From NCBI GenBank assembly GCA_038961845.1, contig CP152408.1:4650001-4714000 (forward strand): DNA of 64,000 bases. The letters run 5' to 3'. The position numbers and the translations under genes were made by a program. This document shows positions 19,612 through 29,441 of the stretch, one piece after another. The notes under the pieces were generated by a model. It made no database searches, was not told where the DNA came from, and saw nothing but the letters and a program-made list of their open reading frames with translations. Position 1 is the first letter of the stretch; each line of letters starts with the position of its first letter. This DNA is from Xylophilus sp. GW821-FHT01B05. GTDB taxonomy: Bacteria; Pseudomonadota; Gammaproteobacteria; Burkholderiales; Burkholderiaceae_C.

Positions 19612-20762
19612 CGGGTCGGGGCGTGGGTGGGCTGGGGGGCCGCAAGGACGTGCTGCAGGGCCGCGAGCATTTGCGCATTCTCGGCGGCGGTACCGACGGT
19701 CAGGCGCAGACACCCGGCCAGCAGTGTGTGCATTTTAGAAACGTTCTTGACAAGAATCCCGGCCGCCCGCAGGCCTTCGAAAGCGCGCAGCGCGCCAGCG
19801 TCGCCGCCGGGCAGGCGCACAAGCAGCATGTTGGCGTCGCTGGGCCACACGGTCACGCCGGGCAGGCGGGCCAGCGCGGCCGACAGCGCGGCGCGCTCGG
19901 CGCAGATGTCTGCGGCCTGGGCGGCGAACACCTCGGCGTGCTCCAGCGCGAACAGCGCGCACTCGGCATTGAGCACACTGATGTTGTAGGGCGGACGCAC
20001 CTTGTCGATCTCGGCCACCAGCGCGGCCGGGCCCATCAGGTAGCCAATGCGCACACCAGCCAGGCCAAACTTGCTGAGCGTGCGGATCAGCAGCACGTGG
20101 CCGTGCGCCTGCGGTGCGCGGCGGATCTCGTCCAGCCAGCTGCGGCTGGCGAAAGGCTGGTAGGCCTCGTCGATCACCACCAGGCCACCCACTTCACCTG
20201 CGGCAGCGATCACGCGCGCCATGGCGCCGGCGTCCCACAACCCGGCGGTCGGGTTGTTGGGATAGGCCAGGTAGGTGATGGCCGGGCGGTGCTGGGCGAT
20301 GGCGGCGCACATGGCGTCGGCGTCCAGCTCAAAGTTCGCCGTGAGTGGCACGCCGACAAAGCGCAGGCCTTGCAGCGCCGCGCTCATGGCGTACATCACA
20401 AAGCCCGGCAGCGGCGCCAGGATGGCCGGTGGCAGGCCGTCGGGGGTTTGGTCGGCAGGTACGTCGCAGGCCATGGCCAGCAGCGAGATCAGCTCGTCCG
20501 AGCCATTGCCCAGCATCAGCGCCTGGCCTTCGGGCAGGCCGGCATGCGCGGCCAGGGCGCGGCGCAGCTCGTCTATGCGCGGGCCCGGGTAGCGGTTGAG
20601 CGCCAGCGCACCCAGGCGCGCGCCCAGCGCGGCCTGCAACGCGGGCGGCAGGCCGTGCGGGTTCTCCATGGCGTCGAGCTTGAGCAGGCCGGTGGCATCC
20701 TGCACGGCATAGGCATGCATGGACTGCACGTCGCGCCGGATGCGCTCGAGCGGGTTGCTCAT
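19608..20762 (-). CDS. hisC: Histidinol-phosphate aminotransferase HisC
   Basis: 384 residues. PLP aminotransferase class I/II with [41 protein letters not shown] and the PLP lysine in [15 protein letters not shown]. The ATG at 20762 is preceded by AAGGTG at suitable spacing. An alternative ATG at 20828 overlaps the hisD stop (ATGA) and would add 22 residues that do not look conserved. It converts imidazole acetol phosphate to histidinol phosphate. Confidence 0.95.
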   Translation of the reverse strand: MSNPLERIRRDVQSMHAYAVQDATGLLKLDAMENPHGLPPALQAALGARLGALALNRYPGPRIDELRRALAAHAGLPEGQALMLGNGSDELISLLAMACDVPADQTPDGLPPAILAPLPGFVMYAMSAALQGLRFVGVPLTANFELDADAMCAAIAQHRPAITYLAYPNNPTAGLWDAGAMARVIAAAGEVGGLVVIDEAYQPFASRSWLDEIRRAPQAHGHVLLIRTLSKFGLAGVRIGYLMGPAALVAEIDKVRPPYNISVLNAECALFALEHAEVFAAQAADICAERAALSAALARLPGVTVWPSDANMLLVRLPGGDAGALRAFEGLRAAGILVKNVSKMHTLLAGCLRLTVGTAAENAQMLAALQHVLAAPQPTHAPTR

Positions 20763-20824
20763 TGGAGCACCTTCGTGCTGCGCACTGCGGTGCGAGCTTG
20801 CTTGGGAGCGGCCCGGCGCCGCGC

Positions 20825-22168
20825 TCATGACCTGCCCCGCTGCGGCGGCACATCCTTCAGGCGCAGCTCGGCCGCGCGGGCGTGCGCCTGCAGGCCTTCG
20901 CCGTAGGCAAGCTCTGCGGCGATGGGGCCCAGCACCTGGGCGCCGGCCTCGCTCACCTCGATGAGGCTGCTGCGCTTCTGGAAGTCGTAGACGCCCAGCG
21001 GGCTGGAGAAGCGCGCAGTGCCGCTGGTGGGCAGCACGTGGTTGGGGCCGGCGCAGTAGTCGCCCAGGCTTTCGCTGGTGAAGGCGCCGAGGAAGATGGC
21101 GCCGGCGTGGCGAAGCAGCGGCTCCCATTTATGCGGATCGCGGCTGGACACTTCCAGGTGCTCGGGCGCGATGCGGTTGCTGATGGCGCAGGCCTCTTCC
21201 ATGTCGCGCGTGAGGATCAGCGCGCCGCGGCCGTTCAGGCTCTTGGCGATGATCTCGGCGCGCGGCAGCGTGGGCAGCAGGCGGTCAATCGCCGCCTGCA
21301 CGGCATCGATGTAGGCGGCATCAGGGCACAGCAGGATGCTTTGCGCCAGCTCATCGTGCTCGGCCTGGCTGAACAGGTCCATGGCCACCCAATCGGGCGG
21401 CGTGCTGCCGTCGGCCAGCACCAGGATTTCGCTGGGGCCGGCGATCATGTCGATGCCCACAGTGCCAAACACGCGCTTCTTGGCGCTGGCGACGTAGGCG
21501 TTGCCGGGGCCGGTGATCTTGTCGACCTTGGGCACGGTTTGCGTGCCATAGGCCAGGGCCGCCACGGCCTGGGCGCCGCCGATGGTGAAGGCACGGCTCA
21601 CGCCGGCCACATAGGCGGCGGCCAGCACCAGCGGGTTCTTCTCACCCTTGGGCGTGGGCACGACCATGATGATTTCGCCAACGCCGGCGACATGCGCGGG
21701 GATCGCGTTCATCAGCACCGAGGACGGATAGGCGGCCTTGCCCCCCGGCACATAGATGCCTACGCGGTCCAGCGGCGTGACCTTCTGGCCCAGCAACGTG
21801 CCGTCTTCGTCGCGGTAGCTCCAGCTCTCGCCGCTGGCCTTCTTCTGGGCCTCGTGATAAGTGCGCACACGGCGTGCGGCGGCTTCCAGGGCCTCGCGCT
21901 GCGCGGCCGGCAGCGACTCGAAGGCCGCCTTCAGTTCAGCCTGGGTCAGCTCCAGTGCGCCCAGCGATTCAGCCTGCAGCAGGTCAAAGCGGGCGGTGTA
22001 CTCCAGCACGGCGGCGTCGCCGCGCTGCTGCACGTCGGCCAGGATGTCGGCCACGCGCTGTTCGATGGCGGCATCGGTGTCGGCCGACCAATGCAGCCGC
22101 GCCTTGAAATCAGCCTCAAAAGTGGCTGAAGCCGTTGTCAGACGCTGGGGTTTAGCTACCAATTCCAT
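20825..22168 (-). CDS. hisD: Histidinol dehydrogenase HisD
   Basis: 447 residues. Zinc-dependent dehydrogenase with [58 protein letters not shown] and AEHDELAQ; the catalytic His lies in RIAPEHLEV. It catalyses the last two steps to histidine. The ATG at 22168 is 10 bases after the hisG stop without a visible Shine-Dalgarno. The first 22 codons use AT-rich codons unlike the rest and resemble an R1 repeat (22100-22172), so the N-terminal extension may be repeat-derived. Confidence 0.96.
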   Translation of the reverse strand: MELVAKPQRLTTASATFEADFKARLHWSADTDAAIEQRVADILADVQQRGDAAVLEYTARFDLLQAESLGALELTQAELKAAFESLPAAQREALEAAARRVRTYHEAQKKASGESWSYRDEDGTLLGQKVTPLDRVGIYVPGGKAAYPSSVLMNAIPAHVAGVGEIIMVVPTPKGEKNPLVLAAAYVAGVSRAFTIGGAQAVAALAYGTQTVPKVDKITGPGNAYVASAKKRVFGTVGIDMIAGPSEILVLADGSTPPDWVAMDLFSQAEHDELAQSILLCPDAAYIDAVQAAIDRLLPTLPRAEIIAKSLNGRGALILTRDMEEACAISNRIAPEHLEVSSRDPHKWEPLLRHAGAIFLGAFTSESLGDYCAGPNHVLPTSGTARFSSPLGVYDFQKRSSLIEVSEAGAQVLGPIAAELAYGEGLQAHARAAELRLKDVPPQRGRS

Positions 22169-22172
22169 TGCA
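22100..22172. repeat. R1-like repeat, copy I, overlapping the hisD start
   Basis: On the coding strand ATTGCAATGG, GGTAGCTAA, CCCCAG, a variable part and CTTTTGAGGCTGATTTC align with the reverse complement of the R1 consensus (ATTGAATG ... ATAGCTATAAGCCCAG ... GGGCTAGAGGC). The match is partial, so this is the less certain of two copies that reach into genes. Confidence 0.45.
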
Positions 22173-22178
22173 ATCAAA

Positions 22179-22834
22179 TCAATCAGGGGAAATCGCCGAG
22201 GCAAAGGCATCGACGATGCGGCGGATCGGCTCGCGCTTGAGCTTGAGCGCGGCCTGGTTGACCACCAGGCGCGAGCTGATGTCCATGATGCGTTCCACTT
22301 CCACCAGGTGGTTGGCCTTGAGGGTGTTGCCGGTGGAGACCAGATCGACGATGGCGTCGGCCAGGCCGGTGAGCGGCGCCAGTTCCATGCTGCCGTAGAG
22401 CTTGATCAAGTCCACGTGCACGCCCTTGGTGGCGAAGAATTCACGCGCGATGCCCAGGTACTTGGTGGCAACCTTCAGGCGCGAGCCCTGCTTGACGGCG
22501 CTGGCGTAGTCGAAGTCGGCGCGCACCGCCACGCTGACGCGGCAGCGCGCGATCTTCAGGTCCAGCGGCTGGTACAGGCGCGAGCCGCCGCCGGCGGCCT
22601 CCATGTTGTGCTCCAGCAGCGTGTCCAGGCCGGTCACGCCCAGGTCGGCGCCGCCGTATTCGACATAGGTCGGCACGTCGCTGGCGCGCACCAGCACCAC
22701 GCGCACGTCGGCATGGTTGGTGGGCAGGATCAGCTTGCGCGACTTCTCGGGGTCTTCCAGCACCTGGATGCCGGCAGCGGCCAGCAGCGGCAGGGTCTCG
22801 TCGAAGATGCGTCCCTTGGACAGGGCAAGCGTTA

Positions 22835-22838
<4 letters not shown>
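22179..22838 (-). CDS. hisG: ATP phosphoribosyltransferase catalytic subunit HisG, short form
   Basis: 219 residues, lacking the C-terminal ACT-like regulatory domain of long HisG. It should therefore work with HisZ, which is not in this window. Motifs: [27 protein letters not shown], the PRPP-site region [12 protein letters not shown], and [14 protein letters not shown]. It catalyses the first committed step of histidine synthesis. The start is GTG at 22838, overlapping the murA stop (GTGA), so histidine synthesis is translationally tied to murA. Confidence 0.96.
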
Positions 22839-24100
<1,262 letters not shown>

Positions 24101-24104
24101 GTGC

Positions 24105-24350
24105 TCAGCCCTTCGGTGCGGTTGCCCACTCGGCGGGCGTGTAGGTCTTCATGGACAGCGCATGCACCTCATCGGTCTGCATGCGCGTGCCCAGCGTGGC
24201 ATAGACCCGCTGGTGGCGCTGGATCAGGCGCTTGCCCTCGAATTCGGCCGAGACAATGGTCGCGTACCAATGGCGGCCATCGCCCTCGAGCGCAATGTGC
24301 TCGCACGGGAGATGGGACTGGATCAGGGCCTTGAGTTCGTCAGCGGTCAT
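24105..24350 (-). CDS. ibaG: BolA family protein IbaG
   Basis: 81 residues. BolA fold with [31 protein letters not shown] and [16 protein letters not shown]. The invariant His in the RHQ segment can coordinate an Fe-S cluster with a monothiol glutaredoxin. In E. coli ibaG is also directly upstream of murA. A terminator-like hairpin lies just upstream, so ibaG-murA-his probably has its own promoter. Confidence 0.93.
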   Translation of the reverse strand: MTADELKALIQSHLPCEHIALEGDGRHWYATIVSAEFEGKRLIQRHQRVYATLGTRMQTDEVHALSMKTYTPAEWATAPKG

Positions 24351-24368
24351 GGGAATAGTTATTCATCG

Positions 24369-24408
24369 AAAAACACCGCGGAACCGGCTCTGCCGGGCCG
24401 CCGGTGTT
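24369..24408 (-). terminator. Intrinsic terminator after the yadGH-type genes
   Basis: On the minus strand a GC-rich stem pairs AACACCG (arm at 24402-24408) with CGGTGTT (arm at 24372-24378), with an inner CCGGC/GCCGG helix, and ends in a run of T (24373-24369). It lies 42 bases past the end of the permease gene and before ibaG, separating the Mla transcript from ibaG-murA-his. Confidence 0.6.
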
Positions 24409-24450
24409 GCCCCGGAAGGGACGGGCGCAAACGACACGAAGTGCGCAAAG

Positions 24451-25209
24451 CTAGCCCCGGATCTTGTAGCCGATGCGCAGCAGGTGCAGGGCCAGCGCGC
24501 TGATCGCCAGCCATGCGCCGCCGACGATGGCCAGGCTCAGCCAGGGCGAGGCATCACTGACGCCGAAGAAGCCATAGCGAAAGCCGTCGATCATGTAGAA
24601 AAACGGATTGAGATGGCTCACCGCCTGCCAGAAGGGCGGCAGCGAACCGACGGAATAGAACACGCCGGAGAGAAAGGTCATCGGCATGATGAGGAAGTTC
24701 TGGAACAGCGCCATCTGGTCGAACTTCTCCGACCAGAGCCCGGCGATCACACCCAGCGTGCCCAGCAGTGCCGAGCCCAGCAGCGCAAACACCAGAATCC
24801 ACCACGGCGCCACAAAGGACAGCTTGGCGAAGAACAGCGCCGTCACCACGAACACGCCCAGGCCCACGGCCAGCCCGCGCACAACAGACGAGCCAACATA
24901 GGCCGCGAACCAGCCCCAATGCGACAGCGGTGTGAGCAGCACAAACACCAGGCTGCCCATGATCTTGCTCTGGATGAGCGAAGACGAACTGTTGGCGAAG
25001 GCGTTCTGCAGCACGCTCATCATCACCAGCCCCGGCACCAGGAAGGCGGTGTAGCTCACCGTGTCGTAGACCTTCACGTGGTCTTCCAGGGCGTGGCCAA
25101 ACACCAGCAGGTACAGCACGGCCGTGAGCACCGGCGCGCCCACGGTCTGGAAGCCGACCTTCCAGAAGCGCAGCACTTCCTTGTAGAAAAGCGTTTGCCA
25201 GCCGTTCAT
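24451..25209 (-). CDS. ABC-2 type transporter permease (YadH-like)
   Basis: 252 residues, six hydrophobic helices. ABC2_membrane features include LVPGLVMMSVLQNAFANSSSS, the PMTFLSGVFYSV segment with the conserved loop, and HLNPFFYMIDGFRYGFFG. It pairs with the ATPase encoded 10 bases upstream to form an inner-membrane exporter. The family includes drug, polysaccharide and lipid exporters; substrate is unknown. Co-location with mla genes suggests an envelope-lipid or envelope-stress role, which is inference. Confidence 0.88.
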   Translation of the reverse strand: MNGWQTLFYKEVLRFWKVGFQTVGAPVLTAVLYLLVFGHALEDHVKVYDTVSYTAFLVPGLVMMSVLQNAFANSSSSLIQSKIMGSLVFVLLTPLSHWGWFAAYVGSSVVRGLAVGLGVFVVTALFFAKLSFVAPWWILVFALLGSALLGTLGVIAGLWSEKFDQMALFQNFLIMPMTFLSGVFYSVGSLPPFWQAVSHLNPFFYMIDGFRYGFFGVSDASPWLSLAIVGGAWLAISALALHLLRIGYKIRG

Positions 25210-25219
25210 GTGCCTGTCC

Positions 25220-26161
25220 TCATACCGGCGCCTGCCAGCGGTGCCCGCCGGTGGCGGCCTGGTCGGTTGCCATGACTTCGAGGAACACGTCTTCCAGGTC
25301 GGCCTTGCGGACTTCCACGTCCTCGACCGTGAGGCCGGCCTGGCGCACCTCGGCTAGGTAGCGCTCGATCGCCGCGGCGTCAGGCGCCGGCAGTTGCACG
25401 ATGCGCCCGGTGATGCGCGCCTGCACGGCCAGCGCGGGCGGCAGTTCGCCATCGATCTTGAAGCGCAGCACATTGCCCGCGGCCATGCGGATCAGGTCGC
25501 TGGTGCGGTTGAGCGCCACCAGCTTCCCCTTCTTGAGCATGGCGATGCGGCTGCACAGGGCTTCTGCCTCTTCCAGGTAATGGGTGGTGAGCAGCACCGT
25601 GTGGCCTTCGCGGTTGAGCCGAGCGATGAACTGCCACAGCGTCTGGCGCAGCTCCACATCGACGCCGGCCGTGGGCTCGTCCAGCACGATGATGGGCGGC
25701 TTGTGCACCAGCGCCTGCGCCACCAGCACGCGGCGCTTCATGCCGCCGGAGAGCTGGCGCATGCCGGAGCTGGCCTTGTCGGCCAGGCCCAAAGCCGTCA
25801 ACAGCTCGTCAATCCAGGCGTCGTTGTTCTTGACGCCGAAATAGCCGGACTGGATGCGCAGGGTCTCGCGCACATTGAAGAAGGGGTCGAACACCAGTTC
25901 CTGCGGCACCACGCCGAGCTTGCGGCGCGCCGCGGCAAAGTCGGTCTGCACGTCGCTGCCATCGACCAGCACGCGGCCTTGCGTGGCCCGCGCCAGGCCG
26001 GCCAGGATGCTGATGAGGGTGGTTTTGCCCGCTCCGTTGGGGCCCAGCAGGCCGAAGAATTCGCCTTGGGCAATATCGAAGCTGACGCCGTCAAGAGCCT
26101 GGAGCGCACCGCGCGGGGTCGAGAACTGCTTGGAGACGGATTGGAATGAGATCGCGGGCAT
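25220..26161 (-). CDS. ABC transporter ATP-binding protein (YadG/CcmA-like)
   Basis: 313 residues. Walker A GPNGAGKTT, Q-loop GVVPQELVFDPF, signature QLSGGMKRRVLVAQAL, Walker B IIVLDEPTAGVD and the H-loop TTHYLEEAE, followed by a C-terminal segment of about 80 residues. It is the ATPase partner of the YadH-like permease, lying downstream of mlaB on the same strand after 72 bases containing only short GC-rich dyads. Confidence 0.92.
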   Translation of the reverse strand: MPAISFQSVSKQFSTPRGALQALDGVSFDIAQGEFFGLLGPNGAGKTTLISILAGLARATQGRVLVDGSDVQTDFAAARRKLGVVPQELVFDPFFNVRETLRIQSGYFGVKNNDAWIDELLTALGLADKASSGMRQLSGGMKRRVLVAQALVHKPPIIVLDEPTAGVDVELRQTLWQFIARLNREGHTVLLTTHYLEEAEALCSRIAMLKKGKLVALNRTSDLIRMAAGNVLRFKIDGELPPALAVQARITGRIVQLPAPDAAAIERYLAEVRQAGLTVEDVEVRKADLEDVFLEVMATDQAATGGHRWQAPV

Positions 26162-26233
26162 GGGAGCCCGCTATTTTACGGCGTCGGGCCGAGCCGGGCG
26201 GCCGGGTGCGCCTAAGCCCTTTCGGGGGCCGGC

Positions 26234-26584
26234 TCAGGCTTCGGCCGGCAGCAGGTCCGTCACGCCGTAGAGCCGGGCCATACCCGCCAGGCGGGGATGC
26301 AGGCCGCGCACGGTGAAACTGCGGCCCAGCGACAGTACCTCGCGGCGGCAGGCCAGCAGCACGGCCAGCGCCGATGAGTCGAACTTGGCCAGCGCCGAGG
26401 CGTCAGCCACGACCGGCATCGACCCGGGCTTGAGGCCTTGCGTGAGCATGCGCAGGCAGGTCTGGGCCTGCACGTGCGTGAGCTCGGTGGGCAGCACCAG
26501 CATCTGGTGCTGCACCGCCGTGGCGGTGTCGTCGGCCGCCGCGATGGCGGCTGGCGCTGCTGCCTTCTTGGCCACGGGGCTCAA
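26234..26584 (-). CDS. mlaB: MlaB, STAS-domain subunit of the phospholipid transporter
   Basis: 116 residues. A low-complexity Ala-rich start is followed by a STAS fold (LPTELTHVQAQTCLRML, VADASALAKFDSSALAVLLACRREV, VRGLHPRLAGMARLYGV). The DSSALAVLL helix matches the conserved MlaB/SpoIIAA helix with its Ser/Thr. In E. coli MlaB binds MlaF and stabilises the ABC complex. Overlaps the mlaC stop by 4 nt. Confidence 0.88.
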   Translation of the reverse strand: MSPVAKKAAAPAAIAAADDTATAVQHQMLVLPTELTHVQAQTCLRMLTQGLKPGSMPVVADASALAKFDSSALAVLLACRREVLSLGRSFTVRGLHPRLAGMARLYGVTDLLPAEA

Positions 26585-27219
26585 CTCTTCTTTTCGTTGG
26601 TCTGGTTGCGCTTGACCAGCGTCTGGATCAGGCCGTCGATGCCGCCGCTACTGAGCTGCTGCGCGAACTGGCTGCGGTAGGTTTCCACCAGCCACACGCC
26701 CAGCACGTTCAGGTTGTAGATCTTCCAGCCAGCGCCCTCGCCCGGCGTCTTCTCCAGGCGGTAGTCGAGCTGGATCGGGTCGCCGCGGCCAATGACCTCG
26801 GTGCGGACCACGACTTCCTTGTCAGCCGGGTCGGCACGCAGCGGCTTGACCGAGATGCTCTGGTCGCTCACCTGCGACAGTGCGCCGGCATAGGTGCGCA
26901 CCAGCAGGGTCTTGAATTCCTGCTGGAGGCGGCTGCGCTGGTCCGGCGTGGCCTGGCGCCACTGCGGGCCGACGGCGGCGGCCGTCATGCGCTGGAAGTT
27001 GACGTTGGGCATGATCTTGCTGTCGACCAGCGCGATCACCTTGTTGATGTCACCGCCGCGCAGGCTGCTGTCGGCCTTGATCGCATCCAGCGTGTCGGAG
27101 GACAGGCGCTTGATCAGCGCGTCCGGCGCTTCGTCTGCAGCACGTGCGGCCAGCGGCAGCGCCAGGACAGCGATGGCGGCAAGGCTGGCGGCCATGCGGC
27201 CCAGGGAACGTCGATTCAT
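26581..27219 (-). CDS. mlaC: MlaC, periplasmic phospholipid-binding protein
   Basis: 212 residues. The signal peptide (MNRRSLGRMAASLAAIAVLALP to about ARAADE) is followed by the Tol_Tol_Ttg2 domain: NVNFQRMTAAAVGPQWRQA, FKTLLVRTYAGAL and GWKIYNLNVLGVWLVETYR. It ferries phospholipid between the MlaA-porin complex in the outer membrane and MlaFEDB in the inner membrane. It follows mlaA after 137 bases. Confidence 0.94.
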   Translation of the reverse strand: MNRRSLGRMAASLAAIAVLALPLAARAADEAPDALIKRLSSDTLDAIKADSSLRGGDINKVIALVDSKIMPNVNFQRMTAAAVGPQWRQATPDQRSRLQQEFKTLLVRTYAGALSQVSDQSISVKPLRADPADKEVVVRTEVIGRGDPIQLDYRLEKTPGEGAGWKIYNLNVLGVWLVETYRSQFAQQLSSGGIDGLIQTLVKRNQTNEKKS

Positions 27220-27248
27220 GGTGACCTCTTCTTTCTATAGGCGGATGG

Positions 27249-27284
27249 AACGGCCCCGGAGCCTCCCGGGCAGATCGGGCCGTT
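27249..27284. other. Dyad in the mlaA-mlaC gap
   Basis: Arms AACGGCCC (27249-27256) and GGGCCGTT (27277-27284) around a 20-base GC-rich loop that itself has CCGG/CCCGG pairing. There is no T-run on the transcribed strand, so it is more likely an RNA processing or stabilising structure than a terminator. The remaining gap shows no clear promoter. Confidence 0.35.
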
Positions 27285-27356
27285 ACCGTTTGAACGGGGC
27301 ATTCAACGGGCGGTTCCGGCCGGGCATGCTGGACATGCAACAGCCTGAAACCCGCC

Positions 27357-28145
27357 CTACCTCAATTTGAGTGGCAAGGTAGCGGGCTGGCTGTCGTCAA
27401 CGTCGTAGCCGGCATCGCTGCCGTCGGACTCGCCACTGTTGCGGGGCTGGTTGCGGCGCAGCTGCAGGAACGAATCGCGGGTGAAGCTGTATTTGTCGAG
27501 CGCGATCTCATCCAGCACCGAGCTGGCCCGCAGCAGGCTGGCACGCGTATCCACGATGCGCAGCACGTAGAGCGAGTTGCGCACCGGCACGTCGTGCACG
27601 TGGGTCAGCAAGCTGCCAGCGGTATCCACCGGCAACGCGGCCGTGTCACGCACGGTCGAGGGGCCCAGCAGCGGCAGCACCAGGTACGGGCCGGTGGGCA
27701 CGCCGTAGCTCGCCAGCGTCTGGCCGAAATCCTGCGGATGGCGCTCGATGTCGGCAGCGCCGGCGATGTCGATCACCCCGCCCAAACCGAACACGGTGTT
27801 GACGGCAAAGCGGATCCAGGTCTCGCCCGCATCGCGCACCTTGAGCTGCAGGACGTTGTTGACGAAGGACCAAGGCTCGGTCAGGTTGCGGAAGAAGTTG
27901 TTCACCCCCGTGCGAACCGGTGCCGGCGTGACATCGCGGTAGGCGGTGGCCACCGGCTTGAGCACGGCCTGGTCCACCTTGTCGTTGAACTCGGAGACAC
28001 CGCGGTTGAACGGCTCGAAGGGGTCGCGCGGGTTGGGCGCCTGGCCAGTGGCGCTGGTCGTGGCGCAACCGGTGGCCAGCAGCGTCGCGGCCAGGGCCGC
28101 GACCAGAGCCGTCGTGCGACGGGAGGGAAGCATGCTTGTTTTCAT
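27357..28145 (-). CDS. mlaA: MlaA (VacJ), outer-membrane lipoprotein
   Basis: 262 residues. Lipoprotein signal with the lipid-anchored Cys27 (LLATGC). The MlaA domain shows DPFEPFNRGVSEFNDKVDQA, FRNLTEPWSFVNN, GVIDIAGAADIERHPQDFG and GPYLVLPLLGPST. It removes phospholipid from the outer leaflet of the outer membrane with a porin partner. In E. coli mlaA is unlinked; here it lies between mlaD and mlaC, and its ATG overlaps the mlaD stop (ATGA). Confidence 0.95.
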   Translation of the reverse strand: MKTSMLPSRRTTALVAALAATLLATGCATTSATGQAPNPRDPFEPFNRGVSEFNDKVDQAVLKPVATAYRDVTPAPVRTGVNNFFRNLTEPWSFVNNVLQLKVRDAGETWIRFAVNTVFGLGGVIDIAGAADIERHPQDFGQTLASYGVPTGPYLVLPLLGPSTVRDTAALPVDTAGSLLTHVHDVPVRNSLYVLRIVDTRASLLRASSVLDEIALDKYSFTRDSFLQLRRNQPRNSGESDGSDAGYDVDDSQPATLPLKLR

Positions 28146-28642
28146 TTTTTATTGCCCTGGCTGGAGCCTGCGGGCGCTGGCTTGCCGCCATCCTCTGCCT
28201 TGTTGAAGAGGAATTGGCCGATGAGGTTTTCCAGCACTACGGCTGACTGGGTGGTGGTGATCACGTCGCCCTGCTCCAGATTCTTGTCGTCGGCGCCGGC
28301 CTCGATGCCGACGTACTGCTCGCCGAGCAGGCCGCTGGTCAGGATCTTGAATGAGCTGTCCTTGGGGAACGCATAGCGCTTCTGCAGCGACAGGGCTGCC
28401 GAGGCCTGGAAGGTCTTGTCATCGAAGGTGATGCCGTCCACCCGGCCGACCACCACGCCCGCGCTCTTGACCGCAGCCTGGGGCTTGAGCCCGCCGATGT
28501 TGTCGAAGCGCGCAGTCACCGTGTAGGTGGACTGAAAGTTGAGCCGCAGCAGATTGGCCGCCTGCAGGGACAGGAACAGCACGGCTGCCAATCCGAGCAG
28601 CACGAACAGGCCTACCCATACATCGCTTTTGGAGCGTTCCAT
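28142..28642 (-). CDS. mlaD: MlaD, MCE-domain membrane protein
   Basis: 166 residues. One N-terminal transmembrane helix (about 10-28) is followed by a single MCE domain at about 38-115 (TVTARFDNIGGLKPQAAVKSAG, TSGLLGEQYVGIE) and a short C-terminal helix, FLFNKAE. It forms the periplasmic hexameric lipid tunnel of the MlaFEDB complex. It begins 10 bases after mlaE. Confidence 0.95.
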   Translation of the reverse strand: MERSKSDVWVGLFVLLGLAAVLFLSLQAANLLRLNFQSTYTVTARFDNIGGLKPQAAVKSAGVVVGRVDGITFDDKTFQASAALSLQKRYAFPKDSSFKILTSGLLGEQYVGIEAGADDKNLEQGDVITTTQSAVVLENLIGQFLFNKAEDGGKPAPAGSSQGNKK

Positions 28643-28652
28643 TGCTAACCCT

Positions 28653-29441
28653 TCAAATACTAAACATGAGCGCGGTCAGGATGAAATCCAGGCCGAGCAC
28701 GGCAAGTGACGACACCACCACGGTGCGGGTGGTCGCGCGCGATACCCCCTCGGGCGTGGGCTGGGACGTATAGCCCTGCAGCAGCGCCACAAAAGTCACC
28801 GTGAACCCGAAAACCACGCTCTTGAGCACGCCGTTGCCGATATCGCGCAGAACGTCGACGCCGCCCTGCATCTGGCTCCAGAAAGAGCCGCCGTCGATGC
28901 CGATGAGCACCACGCCAACCAGCCAGCCGCCGATGATGCCGACCGCGCTGAACACCGCCGACAGCAGCGGCAAGGCGATCACACCGCCCCAGAAGCGGGG
29001 CGCAAGAATGCGGCGCACCGGATCGATGGCCATCATCTCCATGGCGCTGAGTTGCTCGCCGGCCTTCATCAGGCCGATCTCGGCCGTGAGCGAGGTGCCC
29101 GCGCGGCCGGCGAACAGCAGCGCGCTGACCACCGGCCCGAGTTCACGCACCAGCGACAGCGCCACCAGCAGGCCCAGCGCATCAGAGGCACCGTAGCGCT
29201 GCAGCGTGTAGTAGCCCTGCAGGCTGAGCACGAAGCCGACGAACAGGCCGGACACGCCAATGATCGCCAGCGAGTAGTTGCCCAGGAAATGGATCTGCTC
29301 GGACACCAGCCGGAAGCGCCGCAGCGCTGGGCCGGTGAGCTGCAACAGGCGCCAGAACAGGCGCGCGGCCGCGCCAATGCCGGCCAGCTTGCTGCGCACG
29401 GCAAAGCCGACGTCGGCCGGATGCCACCAGCGTGTACTCAT
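28653..29441 (-). CDS. mlaE: MlaE, phospholipid ABC transporter permease
   Basis: 262 residues with five or six membrane helices. MlaE/YrbE signature segments: LVALSLVRELGPVVSALLFAGR, the conserved GTSLTAEIGLMKAGEQLSA coupling region with Glu, and FGFTVTFVALLQGY. It is the inner-membrane permease of MlaFEDB. The ATG at 29441 overlaps the mlaF stop (ATGA). Confidence 0.96.
   Translation of the reverse strand: MSTRWWHPADVGFAVRSKLAGIGAAARLFWRLLQLTGPALRRFRLVSEQIHFLGNYSLAIIGVSGLFVGFVLSLQGYYTLQRYGASDALGLLVALSLVRELGPVVSALLFAGRAGTSLTAEIGLMKAGEQLSAMEMMAIDPVRRILAPRFWGGVIALPLLSAVFSAVGIIGGWLVGVVLIGIDGGSFWSQMQGGVDVLRDIGNGVLKSVVFGFTVTFVALLQGYTSQPTPEGVSRATTRTVVVSSLAVLGLDFILTALMFSI

Noticed and set aside
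20763..20828. ATG at 20828 as hisC start
   Set aside because: It overlaps the hisD stop, but the 22 added residues look unlike the conserved N-terminus, and the ATG at 20762 has a better ribosome binding site; left as an alternative.
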